Below, piece by piece: positions 1-10,207 of a stretch of DNA of 64,000 nt. How positions within the stretch are numbered: the first letter of the stretch is position 1; each line of letters starts with the position of its first letter. The position numbers and the translations under genes are program-made. The stretch covers positions 460,228 to 524,227 of the forward strand of contig MU001492.1 of the NCBI GenBank assembly GCA_010093485.1, in the 5' to 3' direction. This DNA comes from Karstenula rhodostoma CBS 690.94 (lineage: Eukaryota > Ascomycota > Dothideomycetes > Pleosporales > Didymosphaeriaceae). The notes below the pieces were generated by a model that saw only the letters and a list, made by a program, of their open reading frames with translations, made no database searches and had not been told where the DNA came from.

Positions 1-398
1 GCTGCTTCGTGGAAGCCGCGCAGTATATGGTCAGTGGAAATCTCGTTTGGGGGATTGATAGTCCGCGATACCATGCAGATCGGACTTTGAATGCGCTCCA
101 GGTGGCGAGGATGGAGAGTACTGTGTGTACTTGGCCACATCACGTCGCGCCCGTGATCAAGGATCCGAATCTCCTGCCCACTCCACTTGAAGACGGGGCA
201 AGGGTTGGTGGAGGGGAATATGTTGAGTCCGTATAAGGAGAGCTGGACATGTTGAGGTGTGCGTGCAGTACGGGGTACGCGTTTGAGGGGTTAGAGACGA
301 TGCTTGCTGAGATTAGGAGGGTGGTCGGAGAGATCGAGAAGCCTTGTATGGCGAAGAATGCACTGGTTCAGAGGCCCTGCTTAGCAGTCTGGATGTAG
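1..398 (+). pseudogene. 3' remnant of a bifunctional terpene cyclase/prenyltransferase
   Basis: The window opens inside an open frame (frame 3) carrying GNLVWGIDSPRYH, which resembles the last helix of class I terpene cyclases, where the RY pair belongs to the active site. The frame stops at 234-236. The same frame then runs on to a stop at 396-398 and reads STGYAFEGLETMLAEIRRVV and, later, KNALVQR, resembling the C-terminus of polyprenyl synthases (a long helix, then KN..LR). Fungal chimeric synthases have a cyclase domain followed by a prenyltransferase domain of about 300 residues. Here the two C-termini lie only about 50 codons apart with a stop between them, so most of the prenyltransferase appears deleted. 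The domain assignment rests on short motifs. The 5' part is outside the window. Confidence 0.5.
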
Positions 399-1001
399 AG
401 GCCGTAGTCGTTCTCAAGAAGGCTCCAAGGTGTGCCTCGTTCGGAACATCCAGCGCCCTTCGTTGACGTCATAGGATGTTAGAAGATCCAGGAACCTTTG
501 CCAGGAGAATGTACAACTCGATAGATACAAGAAATCATAGTCACTAAATCGATTCTTGCATCTCAAGGTTATGCAGTGCAAGAGGTACGGCAGTAGTCGC
601 AGGCCATAGAAGGTGATTGGCAGCTAAAAGGTTCGCGTGACGTACGCCTTAACCGAGAATCAACTCTTGAGAATGTCACCCGGTCCACCTTCTACACCGC
701 TCCCCACCATCCTACTGGACCGCAAGTCGACGGAAACCATGCACGGGGCCATGTGCGCCGCGCCGTCATGGATGTGGATGGAGAAGGGATGTGTTCTGAC
801 TTCGTTTGCTACATAACTCGACCGTCGGGCGCCGAGTTTCGACGTGTGCATACGGTGCTTTGTGGTTGCGGTGACCTTGAGTCCCATTGAAAGACAGCTG
901 CGTTTCTGTTCGATACCCTGCCTGTTTTGTTCTCTGTTTATTCCGTATTTGTAGATGCCTACCCTCCCCCCAACAACCTTCTCGTCGAACGCGCATTCAC
1001 A
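399..1001. other. intergenic, upstream of GH15 gene
   Basis: About 600 bases with only short shadow frames on both strands. It should hold the promoter of the glucoamylase gene. No repeat or RNA gene was seen. Confidence 0.5.
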
Positions 1002-2638
1002 ATGAGGCTACGACTCTTTCCTAGCATATATTTCCTATGCTTTTCTGTTCCGTATTCTTTTGCATTCTCGATTCCATCAGTGCCGAGTTTCGCCGCCGCA
1101 AAGCACCTCCCACACAACCAGGAACCACTTCGAGAGGCATTTGACGGCTGGATAGACCGCGAAGAGAGGATCTCGCTGGACAGGTTGCTAGCAAATGTGA
1201 AGCCTGGAGGCGCGAATGTGCAAGGAAACAAGGACGTTGTGGATGGAACCGTGATAGCGAGCCCTAGCAAAGAAGCGCCAGATTACTGGTACCAATGTAC
1301 GAAATTGCGGACTTCCTTCATACTCCGCCAGATCAGCTAATTTCGGTAGGGGTCAGAGACGCAGCCATAACAACCAACACACTCGTAGATCTCTACGCTG
1401 ATTCCCCCTCCTCACAACTATCCTCATCCCTGCAAAACATCCTCACCGCATATGCCCGCCTACAAGCCGACCTCCAACGCACCCCCAACCCCTCCGGCAC
1501 CTTCAACGACCTCCAAGGCCTCGGCGAACCCAAATTCTACGTCAACGGTTCCGCCTTCACAGACTCCTGGGGCCGGCCCCAACGCGACGGCCCAGCTCTC
1601 CGCGCTATCACCCTCATGCGCTATCTCCGTGCCTACAATGCCTCACATCCCACCCTCTGGAGTAGTGCCTCCCCAGGCCCCGAATCTTTCTATAGTATGC
1701 TCTATACGGCTGAATTCCCCGCACGAAGCATCATCAAAGCAGATCTCGAGTACGTCTCTCACTTCTGGAACCACACGTCCTTCGATCTCTGGGAGGAAGT
1801 CGACGGGATGCATTTCTTTACCGCGATGATACAATTGCGTGCGTTGAGGGAGGGGACGCACGTCGCAAGGGCGTTTGGGGATGAAGGGGCGGCGCGGTGG
1901 TATAGTGAGCAGGCGGGGTATCTCGAGCGGTTCGTACGACGGTTTTGGAACAAGGACAAAGGACGATTGGTAGCCACGCTGTGGAGCCGACGAAGTGGGT
2001 TGGATTGTGCCGTGTTGTTGGGGAGTTTGCATGGCCTACCTGCGGCAGGCGAACAGGAAGAGCCCGTGTTTCCGCCTTGGGCGGACGAGGTCTTGGACTC
2101 GCTGATGGGGTTGGCGAGGGATATGGGAAAGAGGTTTCCGATCAATACCCTGGCTCCACGGGGTGACGGCGACTCGGGAAACCGGCTCGAAGGCGTGGGC
2201 ATCGGCCGCTACCCTGAAGACGTGTACGATGGATACGGCACGTCCGTCGGCCATCCCTGGTTCCTCTGCACTTCGTCTGCCGCCGAAATCCTCTACCGCA
2301 CCGCATCGCATCTCTCCGCGACCGGGTCCCTCACCACAACCCCTCTCAACGTCGACTTCTACGCCGCTTTGCTACCACCGTCTTCCTCGCCTGACCTCTT
2401 CGTAAACACGACCTACGCCGCCGCCGAAGAGCCCTTCAAGACCGTCGTAGAACGGTTACGACATGTTGGCGACGAGTTTCTGGAGGTTGTGAAAACGCAC
2501 GTTGATTCTGAGGGCAGCATGAGCGAGCAGTTTGACAGGGAGACGGGGTTTCTGAGGGGCGCGACGGACTTGACGTGGAGCTATGGGGCGTTTCTGCAGG
2601 CTGTAAAGGCGAGAAATAAGGCGGCGGGGTGGTTATGA
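1002..2638 (+). CDS. GH15 glucoamylase, secreted, catalytic domain only
   Basis: Glucan 1,4-alpha-glucosidase, releasing glucose from non-reducing ends of starch-type glucans outside the cell. Exons are 1002-1296 and 1350-2638; the 53-nt intron (1297-1349) ends in CTAATTTCGGTAG and splicing gives YQWVRDAAITTN, the GH15 substrate-site motif. The product is 527 aa. ATG 1002 is chosen because it starts a signal peptide (MRLRLFPSIYFLCF, then a short hydrophobic run). Hallmarks follow in order: DGTVIASPS (about 85), EPKFYVNGSAFTDSWGRP (about 150), DLWEEVDG with the likely general acid Glu (about 245), EDVYDGYG and HPWFLCT (about 405), MSEQFDRETG and DLTWSY near the end, where the catalytic base region lies. 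The protein ends just after DLTWSY, so the C-terminal CBM20 starch-binding domain of industrial glucoamylases is absent, as in several fungal homologues. Confidence 0.93.
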
Positions 2639-2827
2639 CAGATACGGGGAAGGAAGGAAGGCTTGTTGCGTGATGAGCTGTGACGATGCTCCGACGTGAG
2701 CGTGGGCTGATGGCGCGGTGCATAGGCCTCTTTACGATAGTGTGCAAACTTGAACACGTACATGGAATATCAGTACATGGTCGTGAATCTCGGCGCCTAG
2801 GGACTCATCCTTCCTCTACCACACACC

Positions 2828-3967
2828 ATGGTACGCAACCACACCCAGGAACTGCTGTCTGGCCCACGGCTTCGCAATGCCTGCGACCGATGCCACACCC
2901 AGAAACTTCGCTGTCTCAAATCTCAACAAGGCGATGCGTGCATCCGCTGCTCGAAGTTCGGTTCTTCGTGTGTATACAGCGCTCGAACGGCGCGCCGAAT
3001 TCGAAAGAAGGACTCTGCAAATGCACCATCAAATCCGATTTCGACGACAGTCGTGTCTCCGAGGACTGAGGGTAGGATGTTTGAGCCATGCGTATTTGAT
3101 TCGACCATTCTAGCGCAAGATTGGATGGATCCTTCGATTCTTCTGGAAGAGATGCCAGTCGAGATCCCCAATTGCGACCTCCTTGGCACTGGAAGTTTTG
3201 ACGGCCCCTCGTTTGTTCCGAGTCGACACGTAAACCAAGCGACGGGGAATGCTTCAAATGTTCTGGTATCTAATGCTACGTTTGACCTGGCCGATCTAAA
3301 CAGTAAGCTTGTGGACCACCACGCGAACCTTGCGTCGGTCCTACAAGTGGAACCGTCTTCTGCGTTCGGGCCTAAGATTATTGCCATAGACGAAACTTTT
3401 GCACTCACTCGACGCTTAATAGACATGTTCAAGTCGTTCAGCATCCGTTCTGCCGACCACGCCACTGTCCTTCTCTTCTTTTCTTGCTACTATCGCTTAG
3501 TGGATATCTACCAAGGCCTCTTCGAGAAGATGGAAATGTGTACACGAAACCCACACGCAATCGTCCCCAAGGGCATCACCTTGAACATGCCCGCCACTCA
3601 GGTCGGCTCATACATTACTACTGATCTTTGGAAGACCATGGAGGCCACCGAAGCACCGATGACGACATATTCCACACACTCCATGATGTTGTTGCTCCTC
3701 TGTAGAAGCTTGTGCGAAGAGCTCCGCGATGCCATTGCTAGTGGACGTACTCAGGCTCCGGGCGGCAACACAGCGTGTGATCGCAATAATACAATGTTGG
3801 AGAAAGACTTGTTCCATTCTAGCTTTTGCATGATAAAATTGAGTGGGGACACCGATTGCTTTATTCGATCGGTTGAGAGTGCTCTGTGGAACAGATGGAC
3901 CGAGCTTTCAACGCAGATACAAACGACTAAAAGAGCGGCAATGGCCTTTACAATTGCGTGCCTATGA
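2828..3967 (+). CDS. Zn(II)2Cys6 transcription factor (AflR-like binding domain)
   Basis: Fungal binuclear zinc-cluster regulator of 379 aa in one exon. ATG 2828 sits in a good context (ACACCATGG). The cluster is Cys19, 22, 29, 38, 41 and 48 (CX2CX6CX8CX2CX6C), preceded by RLRNA and followed by a basic stretch (RTARRIRKK), the usual DNA-binding layout. The RLRNACDRCHTQKLRC form resembles AflR-type pathway regulators of secondary metabolism. No fungal_trans middle domain was recognised; the C-terminal 200 residues look helical, as in AflR relatives. A decayed terpene synthase lies 2.4 kb upstream, but the glucoamylase is between them and no cluster is evident, so the target genes are unknown. 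Confidence 0.85.
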   Translation: MVRNHTQELLSGPRLRNACDRCHTQKLRCLKSQQGDACIRCSKFGSSCVYSARTARRIRKKDSANAPSNPISTTVVSPRTEGRMFEPCVFDSTILAQDWMDPSILLEEMPVEIPNCDLLGTGSFDGPSFVPSRHVNQATGNASNVLVSNATFDLADLNSKLVDHHANLASVLQVEPSSAFGPKIIAIDETFALTRRLIDMFKSFSIRSADHATVLLFFSCYYRLVDIYQGLFEKMEMCTRNPHAIVPKGITLNMPATQVGSYITTDLWKTMEATEAPMTTYSTHSMMLLLLCRSLCEELRDAIASGRTQAPGGNTACDRNNTMLEKDLFHSSFCMIKLSGDTDCFIRSVESALWNRWTELSTQIQTTKRAAMAFTIACL

Positions 3968-4206
3968 ACGAGGCTGAACGGCACAGCCTGCGGTGGCACG
4001 TGAAACGCTGCTGTGGGCACTTCAATGTCTACTTCACAAGCACCCACCAAGGCACGGTCCGCGCACTTGCACTTCTTTCCGTGAGAGCCCAACAGGTAAA
4101 CCCGTGGACATACTTTACTGCAAATCACATCGCCCCACCCTACCTTTCAAAGAAAACCCTCGAAGCTCACACACATACGACACACGCGGATACGCGGATA
4201 CCGACA

Positions 4207-4882
4207 ATGGGCAACAAAGTCGTGAAACCTGCCCACCCCCACTCCTTTGGGCCCCACCCAGGCTGCCTTATGCTGCCAATAGGAGCCTGCTGGTGGTGCA
4301 CATTCTATCAACACCCGGAGAACAAATGGGCTGACGACTGCCCCGAAGCTCCTGAGGGTGTGCAGCTGTCCGACTCCAACGAGGCGAATTTCTTCATTCC
4401 GTGGGTCGGCTATCCTTGAGCGCCTGACGGGGCAACTAACACCTCGTAGCGCAGGCCATCTCGAGTATCAGGGCACGGTTTACAACATCGAACCGGGCAT
4501 CTGCGTCGACAGCGGCGGCACCTGGATTGTTGTACCCTCACCCGGAGGCTGCGACATCCCCAGGGACGCCGCTATCAATGCCGACCTGAGCACCGCTGTG
4601 GTCGACCGCATTGTCGCGCGCGATACCTCTCCCGGACTAGAAACCGCCGGCAACATGGAGCACGAGCACTTCATTGAGAACGTGGGACTTCTGGTGGCCC
4701 TCATCCTCTGTGCCCTTTTCTTTGCTATGTGGGCCCGGGACATCGTCAAGTCCATGATGTCGAAGCGACGTGTGCAAGCGGATTGGGAGAACCTAGCTCA
4801 CACATCGGGCATGGGCTTCGTGGGCAAGGATTCCAAAGAAAAGAACAATTTGGTGAGCGAGGACTGCAACAAGGCGATCTAA
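4207..4882 (+). CDS. Cys-rich single-span membrane protein, unknown
   Basis: Not recognised. The two-exon model is 4207-4400 and 4450-4882 (208 aa). The 49-nt intron starts GTGGGT and ends CTAACACCTCGTAG, and splicing joins FFIP to AGHLEYQG in frame. The N-terminal 145 residues hold six cysteines (in the contexts PGCLM, GACWWC, DDCPE, GICVDS, GGCDIP), are rich in Pro and Gly, and have no clear signal peptide. One membrane span follows (VGLLVALILCALFFAMW, about 150-166), then a basic RDIVKSMMSKRR flank and a polar tail. This suggests a type III or tail-proximal membrane protein with a Cys-rich luminal or extracellular part. An upstream ATG at 3958 is in frame but overlaps the transcription factor gene, so 4207 is preferred. 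Confidence 0.6.
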
Positions 4883-5254
4883 GCGGAGGACACCGTCTCC
4901 AACAACGGCGAGTCACAATTGGAGAACGTCTAGGGTACGTCTGGCAGAACGTCCCTCGGCTATCCAGGTCTGTCGACGGGTACAGGACTTCACGCTATAG
5001 CGGCACGGTCACAGTTTCTTTTCCAAACAGCGGCAGTTGAATTGGCTAACTCACGGAACCACATCAGGTGGGGAGTCTTGGTACGGAATGAAGCCATATG
5101 CTTCAGATGACATGGTAGTTTCAACGGGACTCACGCCTCACAAGTGATTTGGGAACTGGTTCTGAACGTGTACATGATTGAAACAGAAAACTGTATTAAC
5201 GCTTGCAGATGCAAATAACTAGACCAACGCTTGCAGATAACAATAGTTAGTCGG
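4883..5254. other. intergenic
   Basis: About 370 bases between the 3' ends of a plus-strand gene and a minus-strand relic. AACGCTTGCAGAT occurs twice (about 5196 and 5226). Nothing else was seen. Confidence 0.4.
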
Positions 5255-6199
5255 TCACATAAACAATCCTCCAAACCAAGCTGCGTACTTCTGAGAGAAG
5301 TCCTCCTCGAACAACGTAGGCTCATCCTCTTTGTGGGGACTCGGTGGTTCGGGGATCGGATCCATAACTTCCAGCAACACAATCTTCTCGTTCTCATCAT
5401 CCGAGTCCTTCAGAGGCTTGCCATACGGGTACATGTTTCGCAAGCCTGCAAAATCCGGATGGGATAAGTTGTAGAATCGCTTGTAGATTGTATCAATCTC
5501 GTCGCCTTCAGATATTATGTCTAGTGATGTCGTACTTGAAACGTGGGCCCCACTCAGCTTATCCTTCGCCCACTGCGGCATCTCCTTGATTGCGCGTTCA
5601 GGCTTTCCCTGCCACTTCATGCAGAACTGCTGGATCTCGCATGGCGTGAACGTGTTATTCGGGACTACATCGCCGAACTCTTTGGCTATGCGGTTGAGTT
5701 CCCGTTTTGAGAACTTTCCCCTGAGACGCGGATCAGTGCCGAAGATGCATGAGAAGGTGATGGCGGCGACGAGCTTCGAACTCTTGCCCAGGAAGATGCG
5801 CCTGTCGATGCGACCGGGGCGGGCAAGCGCTTCGTCTAGAGAGTATGGTGAGTTTGTCGTGCAAACCACCAAGCGACCCTCTTTGGCGCCGGGGCCGTCC
5901 AGTACGTCGAGCAAGCCTCCGAGAGTGACTTTGGATCGAGAATGCTTAGTGCTTTTTCCCTTCTTATTTTTGTTCTAGTTCTTCTTCTTCTGTGTCTTGG
6001 TCTTATGAACCGGAGGAGACGGGCCCCGTCGAGGAGCGGCGCGATGCTGAACTTTGGTGTTAGTCTCAGCTTCATCCTCGTCACTCTCGTCACTCTTAGT
6101 CTCATCGTCTGAATCATCTGACTCTGATTTCATCGTGTTATGGCGCACGATTCCAGCAGTGCCGATTTCTTCGAACAGAACCAGACGAAGAGGAGGGAG
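5255..6199 (-). pseudogene. BCS1-like AAA ATPase, 5'-truncated relic
   Basis: The minus strand carries the C-terminal half of a fungal BCS1-type AAA+ ATPase (mitochondrial inner-membrane chaperone family; many fungal paralogues have unknown roles). In order it shows LVLFEEIGTAGI in place of Walker B (usually LLEDIDAAG), an acidic/basic linker typical of the family, VTLGGLLDVLDG, then CTTNSPYSLDEALARPGRID (sensor and second region of homology), and a long C-terminal tail. The frame is broken by a TAG at 5975-5977 in the linker; both sides are in the same frame. Upstream of about 6200 it runs into AT-rich sequence with stops, and no Walker A, BCS1_N domain or start codon was found. The Walker B acids are changed to E-E-I-G. 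It is called a pseudogene rather than an exon of a live gene. Confidence 0.75.
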
Positions 6200-7600
6200 T
6201 ATTAGGGTAATTAGTAGGGTAAGTTACGTGTAACTATAGCTCTAGGATTATTATTACCTTGACTATCTTAATACTACTACTTAACTACTATAGAATAGGA
6301 CAAATCTAAGGGCTAATAGAGCGAGATAAGTCACAGACGTAGTATATAAATTGAGGAGGGAGGTGCTGCAGTCTCTCGCTTATCACGATCGACGCCACAA
6401 TCCTATATTTCCCAACATGCTCTTCCCCTGGCACCCAGACTCCGGCCGGAGCGAGGGTAAGCGCGACATAACCTAAGACTATGTTCCGGAGGTCATACCC
6501 AAATTTGTCGTTAGGGTTAGGGTTGAGCCAGCCACTGGCCAGTGGTAAAGGAAATGTGTGTATATATGATGCGCGACCTGGGAGACAAAGGACAAAGGAT
6601 ATGATAAAGCCATCAATGCTAATTATATGTTCAAAGTCCATGGAGATGCTTTTTTATTTGTACAATGTGAGAACTGAACTAAGGTGTTTCAAAGAACAGT
6701 TTAACAACATCCTGTTTCACTTGAGGGGTTAGCCGCGAACGGAGCAGTAAGACACGTTGAGCCTTGTGACAGATCTTTCATCTATGCAACAAAAATATAT
6801 GTAATCAAACAAAATTTGAGTATTACGCTTACCCCTATCATGACGAGTGCGTGGCCCTGAATGTATGATATCATGCAGGTGGCCCTTCACGGGAAGCCAG
6901 TGTCCCACAAGTCTTTGAATAAGATTTCAAAGCTACAAGTTCTGACGGTGATTGCCGGTGATATGTAACTTCATAATGGGCATACAGTTTGCACGTCTCC
7001 GCATGTTTCTTTTTGCGACAAAATGGCGCTATTGGCAATGGGATGTGCGCACCGCAATGTTTGGGAGTTGGCAACAAGTCAAGACCTGTCTGTTCATTTG
7101 TTTCTTGATTTCATGGGAGTCATTTGAAAGTTTGTAAAGTGTGTCGGTTGTTTTACCAGTCCGTCATGCAAACCGATCATGGAAGACATGTCTCTGCGTA
7201 AGGTTGAAAGCTTTGTGGCATACTTTACTACAATCTTCGAACCCATCGCCCACGTTTTCACACCATGCACCGTCGTTTGGACTCACAACTCAACCCAACA
7301 CCAAACTTTACCATCCGCCACTCTGGAATACATCACTGACAGCACCGGCATCAGCGACTGCACGCTTGCGGCTGGGCACTTCAAAAACTATCATGGGCAT
7401 CACCAGCAACCGCATCTGAATCATCAATGGGTTCCCGTTTCGGTTGCCATTCCCCTTCAACGCGCTTTCCAACGCTTCAGTGCTTACTCTATCACTACTA
7501 CCAAGTTGGAGGGACTCTACCTTTAAAGTCTACGATCCCATACGGGTCCTCAATTCGTATACAATGTAGGCCACAATGCCGATGATGTCCATCCCCATCG
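6200..7600. other. AT-rich gene-poor stretch
   Basis: No supportable gene. The part at 6200-6330 is AT-rich with TTAGGG-like words and abuts the broken end of the BCS1-like relic, which fits decayed repeat DNA. Frames at 6306-6641 (minus) and 7179-7526 (plus) are open for just over 100 codons but show no recognised motif or coding character. Confidence 0.4.
7050..7139 (+). repeat. diverged repeat, copy A
   Basis: Aligns by eye with 9189-9275 at roughly 70% identity with one 4-base gap. Shared words include CCGCAA, GTTTG, AACAA, TCAA, CCTGTCT, TTTGTT and AAAG at the end. Many differences are transitions. The two copies lie in the same orientation on either side of the SET-domain gene. Confidence 0.45.
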
Positions 7601-7634
7601 ATATATATATACCTTATGGCCTTGCTATATATAA
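7601..7634 (+). promoter_or_regulatory. TATA-rich core promoter of the SET-domain gene
   Basis: ATATATATATACC at 7601-7613 and TATATATAAG at 7625-7634 lie 90-123 bases before ATG 7724, followed by a CAA/CT-rich leader. The position fits a core promoter; this is inference from composition. Confidence 0.35.
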
Positions 7635-7723
7635 GTTTCCCAAACCAACCCCTACAACCGATTCAAGTTGCCTCTCCGCAGTACCGCCTTCTAAACCCAA
7701 ATCGCACAACCCAACCTGTCAAC

Positions 7724-8668
7724 ATGCCTGCCGCAGACCGTCCTAAGCGATCCAAAGTCCAGCACCAACCATACGACAGAGCAGAGTACGGCGAATGCCC
7801 AACCCGGGCCACTTCTCAAAGCAGGTACTTTGACGCCTCCCCGTCTGCTAACCATCCCAGCCCCATTTCCAATGCTGCCTACCCTGGTTCCGCTACTCCC
7901 CTCGTATACCCGAAACCCATCACATCCCTCCTCTTCAGCCCTGACAAATGGCTTACTGCCCCCAGGCCTAAAAGTTGGCTCGGTCCATGGCCACCAACCT
8001 CTGCCACATAGCTCATGGCCATAGACATCGATGATACGCAAGTATCCATACGGACACAAAACGCCCTGATCAAACGCAGCGGCGCAGTCCTCAGAGACCT
8101 ATGTCTAGGTAAGTATTGCTGGCAAACCACCTCCTGGGGCCCCAGGGGCGACATTCTCTGTCACGAAGACGCCAACGGCAGGATCTGTGATCACACGCTC
8201 GCGGAATGGCTAACAGGTTGCTCGGACTGGCCGTCTAGATTCGAGATCCGCGCTACGCCTGAGATGGGATATGGTCTGTTTTCCAAGGTCTCGTGGCGCG
8301 CAGGCGAGATTCTAGGTCTGTATCTGGGCGAACTTGTGCCTGACAAGACGCCACAGAGCAACTATGTGCACTCTGTGCACATTGGACCCAAGTTTGCCAA
8401 ACAGGATACCGGGTTGGTGGCGTATATTGATGCAGAAGAGGTGGGTACTTTCACCCGGTTTGCGAATCATGCGTGTGCGTTCAATGCGCTGATTGAGGAG
8501 GCGAGGGTGGGTGATGAGAGGGTGTTGGCGATGAGGGTCAGGAGGGATATCAATGCTGGTGAGGAGGTCTGCATCGATTATGGGGATGAGTATTTTGGTG
8601 AAGGGAAGTGGTGTTGTTGTGGGACGGAGGAGTGTAGGTATAAGGAGAATAAGGCATGGGTGGGATAG
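7724..8668 (+). CDS. SET-domain protein (putative lysine methyltransferase-like)
   Basis: The SET part is certain and the 5' end is less so. From ATG 8015 a frame of 217 codons holds a compact SET domain: RATPEMGYGLFSKVSWRAG, GLYLGELV, TFTRFANHAC (the NHxC AdoMet site), INAGEEVCIDYGDEYF and a post-SET-like CCCGTEEC. The same frame is open upstream from ATG 7724 (CAACATGCC context, downstream of a TATA box) except for a TAG at 8009-8011. An intron 7904-8011 (GTATAC...CACATAG, 108 nt, a multiple of three) would remove it and give exons 7724-7903 and 8012-8668 (278 aa). If unspliced, translation would begin at 8015. Substrate unknown. Small SET proteins of this kind are common in Pleosporales and need not act on histones. 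Confidence 0.7.
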
Positions 8669-9484
8669 AAGATGCGGGTGTGGTTGCTACACCATAGCGT
8701 AAATGGTTATCACCGTCATTAGTCGTTATACAATCAATAGGATAACTGTGGGTTGGCTTGCGAATGCAACACCGAAACATATCTGGAGGAAAATAATGAT
8801 AGAAAGATCGAGTCATCGAGCGTGTGGAGTATATAAAGGATCACAAAAACGTTTCCCCCTAGCTAACAGCTCAAAAAGAAGCGTATTTAAAGAAAAGGCC
8901 ACGAAAAACTTCCCGAAACATATATAACAATCGCATGTAGGTCCGTTTGAATATTTAAATCTTACATCAAGGTGTTCTCAATTTTTGTGTGGCTCTCGTC
9001 CTTCTAGGTATCAAAAAGCAAATGAAGAAGGACGAGTGTGGTTCATGTGCTCGATTGGACCACCTTCTTTCCCATAGAGTTGGGGTCCATACTCTGGGCT
9101 TCCGTATTGATACGATCATGTGCAAGACGCTACAACCTTCCAGGCGTGTTCTAAAATTCAGTCTAGACTTTTAGCATGATAGTGAGAGCGCCGCAAGGTT
9201 TGAGGAATGGAAACAATTCAAAGCCTGTCTAACCGTTTGTTCCATCCATGTGAGCACATTGAGGAGCTTGCAAAGACCGTCAGATGTCTTGCCGGCACAA
9301 TTACGCAATCAGTGATAGAGCAAACTATCCGACTTTAAAATAGGCGTAACCCATCGCGGTTACTGTTACTGTGTAGACACTTCTCACCTTCATATTTTAT
9401 TTCTGGGAGACAGACTACTGGATCAGACTACCAACCCCAGGAACCACAACTCGAAGTGTCGCAAGTGACTTGCAAGGCTGCACC
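8669..9484. other. intergenic
   Basis: AT-leaning stretch of 816 bases with no supportable gene. It contains copy B of the diverged repeat. A TATATAAAGG word at 8830 lacks a gene behind it. Confidence 0.4.
9189..9275 (+). repeat. diverged repeat, copy B
   Basis: Partner of 7050-7139, in the same orientation. The pair could be remnants of a local duplication or of a dispersed element. Confidence 0.45.
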
Positions 9485-10207
9485 ATGGGCTCTGAAGAGA
9501 ACGAAGGAGATGTCAAACCTGGTTCATCCATCTCACCGATCGATTCGGACCAACCTACAGGCATCATTGCGGACGACTCTGAATCACGAATCATCACGCT
9601 CAATGTGGGAGGTCGCCACTTTCGTGTGTACAAAAGCACTTTAGAAGACGGACACTTCTTCAGGTCATATCTCGACCCACGCTTCGGATCGCCGAGAGAC
9701 AAAGACGGAACTTTCTTCATCGATTCAAACCCTGAGATATTCTCGCATGTCTTACGCTACCTGCGAAGTCCATCAGTCTACCCCCTCTTTTGGACAAAGG
9801 CGAAAGGACTTGATCATGACCTGTACAACCGATTGGAAGAAGCAGCAATATTCTTCCGTATTCCGAAGCTCGAGTCGTGGTTGAACGCAAAGAAATACCT
9901 GAAGGCTGTATCTGTACATTCAAGCGTACATATCGCCCGCCTGGACGCATTTCCTGACTACAAGTCGCAAGACGATTTGGAAGTAAGTGGAGATGTCGAA
10001 ATCGAGCGAAAGATTACCCAAAGGGAAGGGAGGGTGTATTTATGTCCACTCAACATCCCCAAACATAGGGGCAAACAGTATAAATGCGATAGTTGGTGTT
10101 TCGGGGCACAGGGTAATAAACCACCGGAATACGAAGACGAAACGTACACGGAGGTTCTTACCACCTACACGAGACACATCGTAAATACGGCGGTACTCAT
10201 GGGATAG
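9485..10207 (+). CDS. BTB/POZ protein with potassium-channel T1-type domain
   Basis: A 240-aa single-exon protein. Residues about 35-115 form a KCTD/T1-type BTB fold: IITLNVGGRHFRVYKSTL opens the domain and FFIDSNPEIFSHVLRYLRS is its second signature, as in KCTD proteins and voltage-gated channel N-termini. There are no membrane spans, so it is not a channel. T1/BTB domains oligomerise and often act as adaptors for Cullin-3 ubiquitin ligases. The C-terminal half (CPLNIPKHRGKQYKCDSWCF) has no recognised fold. The start is ATG 9485 (ACCATGG); the frame is open a few codons upstream but without another ATG. Confidence 0.82.
   Translation: MGSEENEGDVKPGSSISPIDSDQPTGIIADDSESRIITLNVGGRHFRVYKSTLEDGHFFRSYLDPRFGSPRDKDGTFFIDSNPEIFSHVLRYLRSPSVYPLFWTKAKGLDHDLYNRLEEAAIFFRIPKLESWLNAKKYLKAVSVHSSVHIARLDAFPDYKSQDDLEVSGDVEIERKITQREGRVYLCPLNIPKHRGKQYKCDSWCFGAQGNKPPEYEDETYTEVLTTYTRHIVNTAVLMG

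Noticed and set aside
6511..6524. TTAGGGTTAGGGTT, telomere-like
   Set aside because: Only two and a third units within unrelated sequence; too short to call an interstitial telomere.
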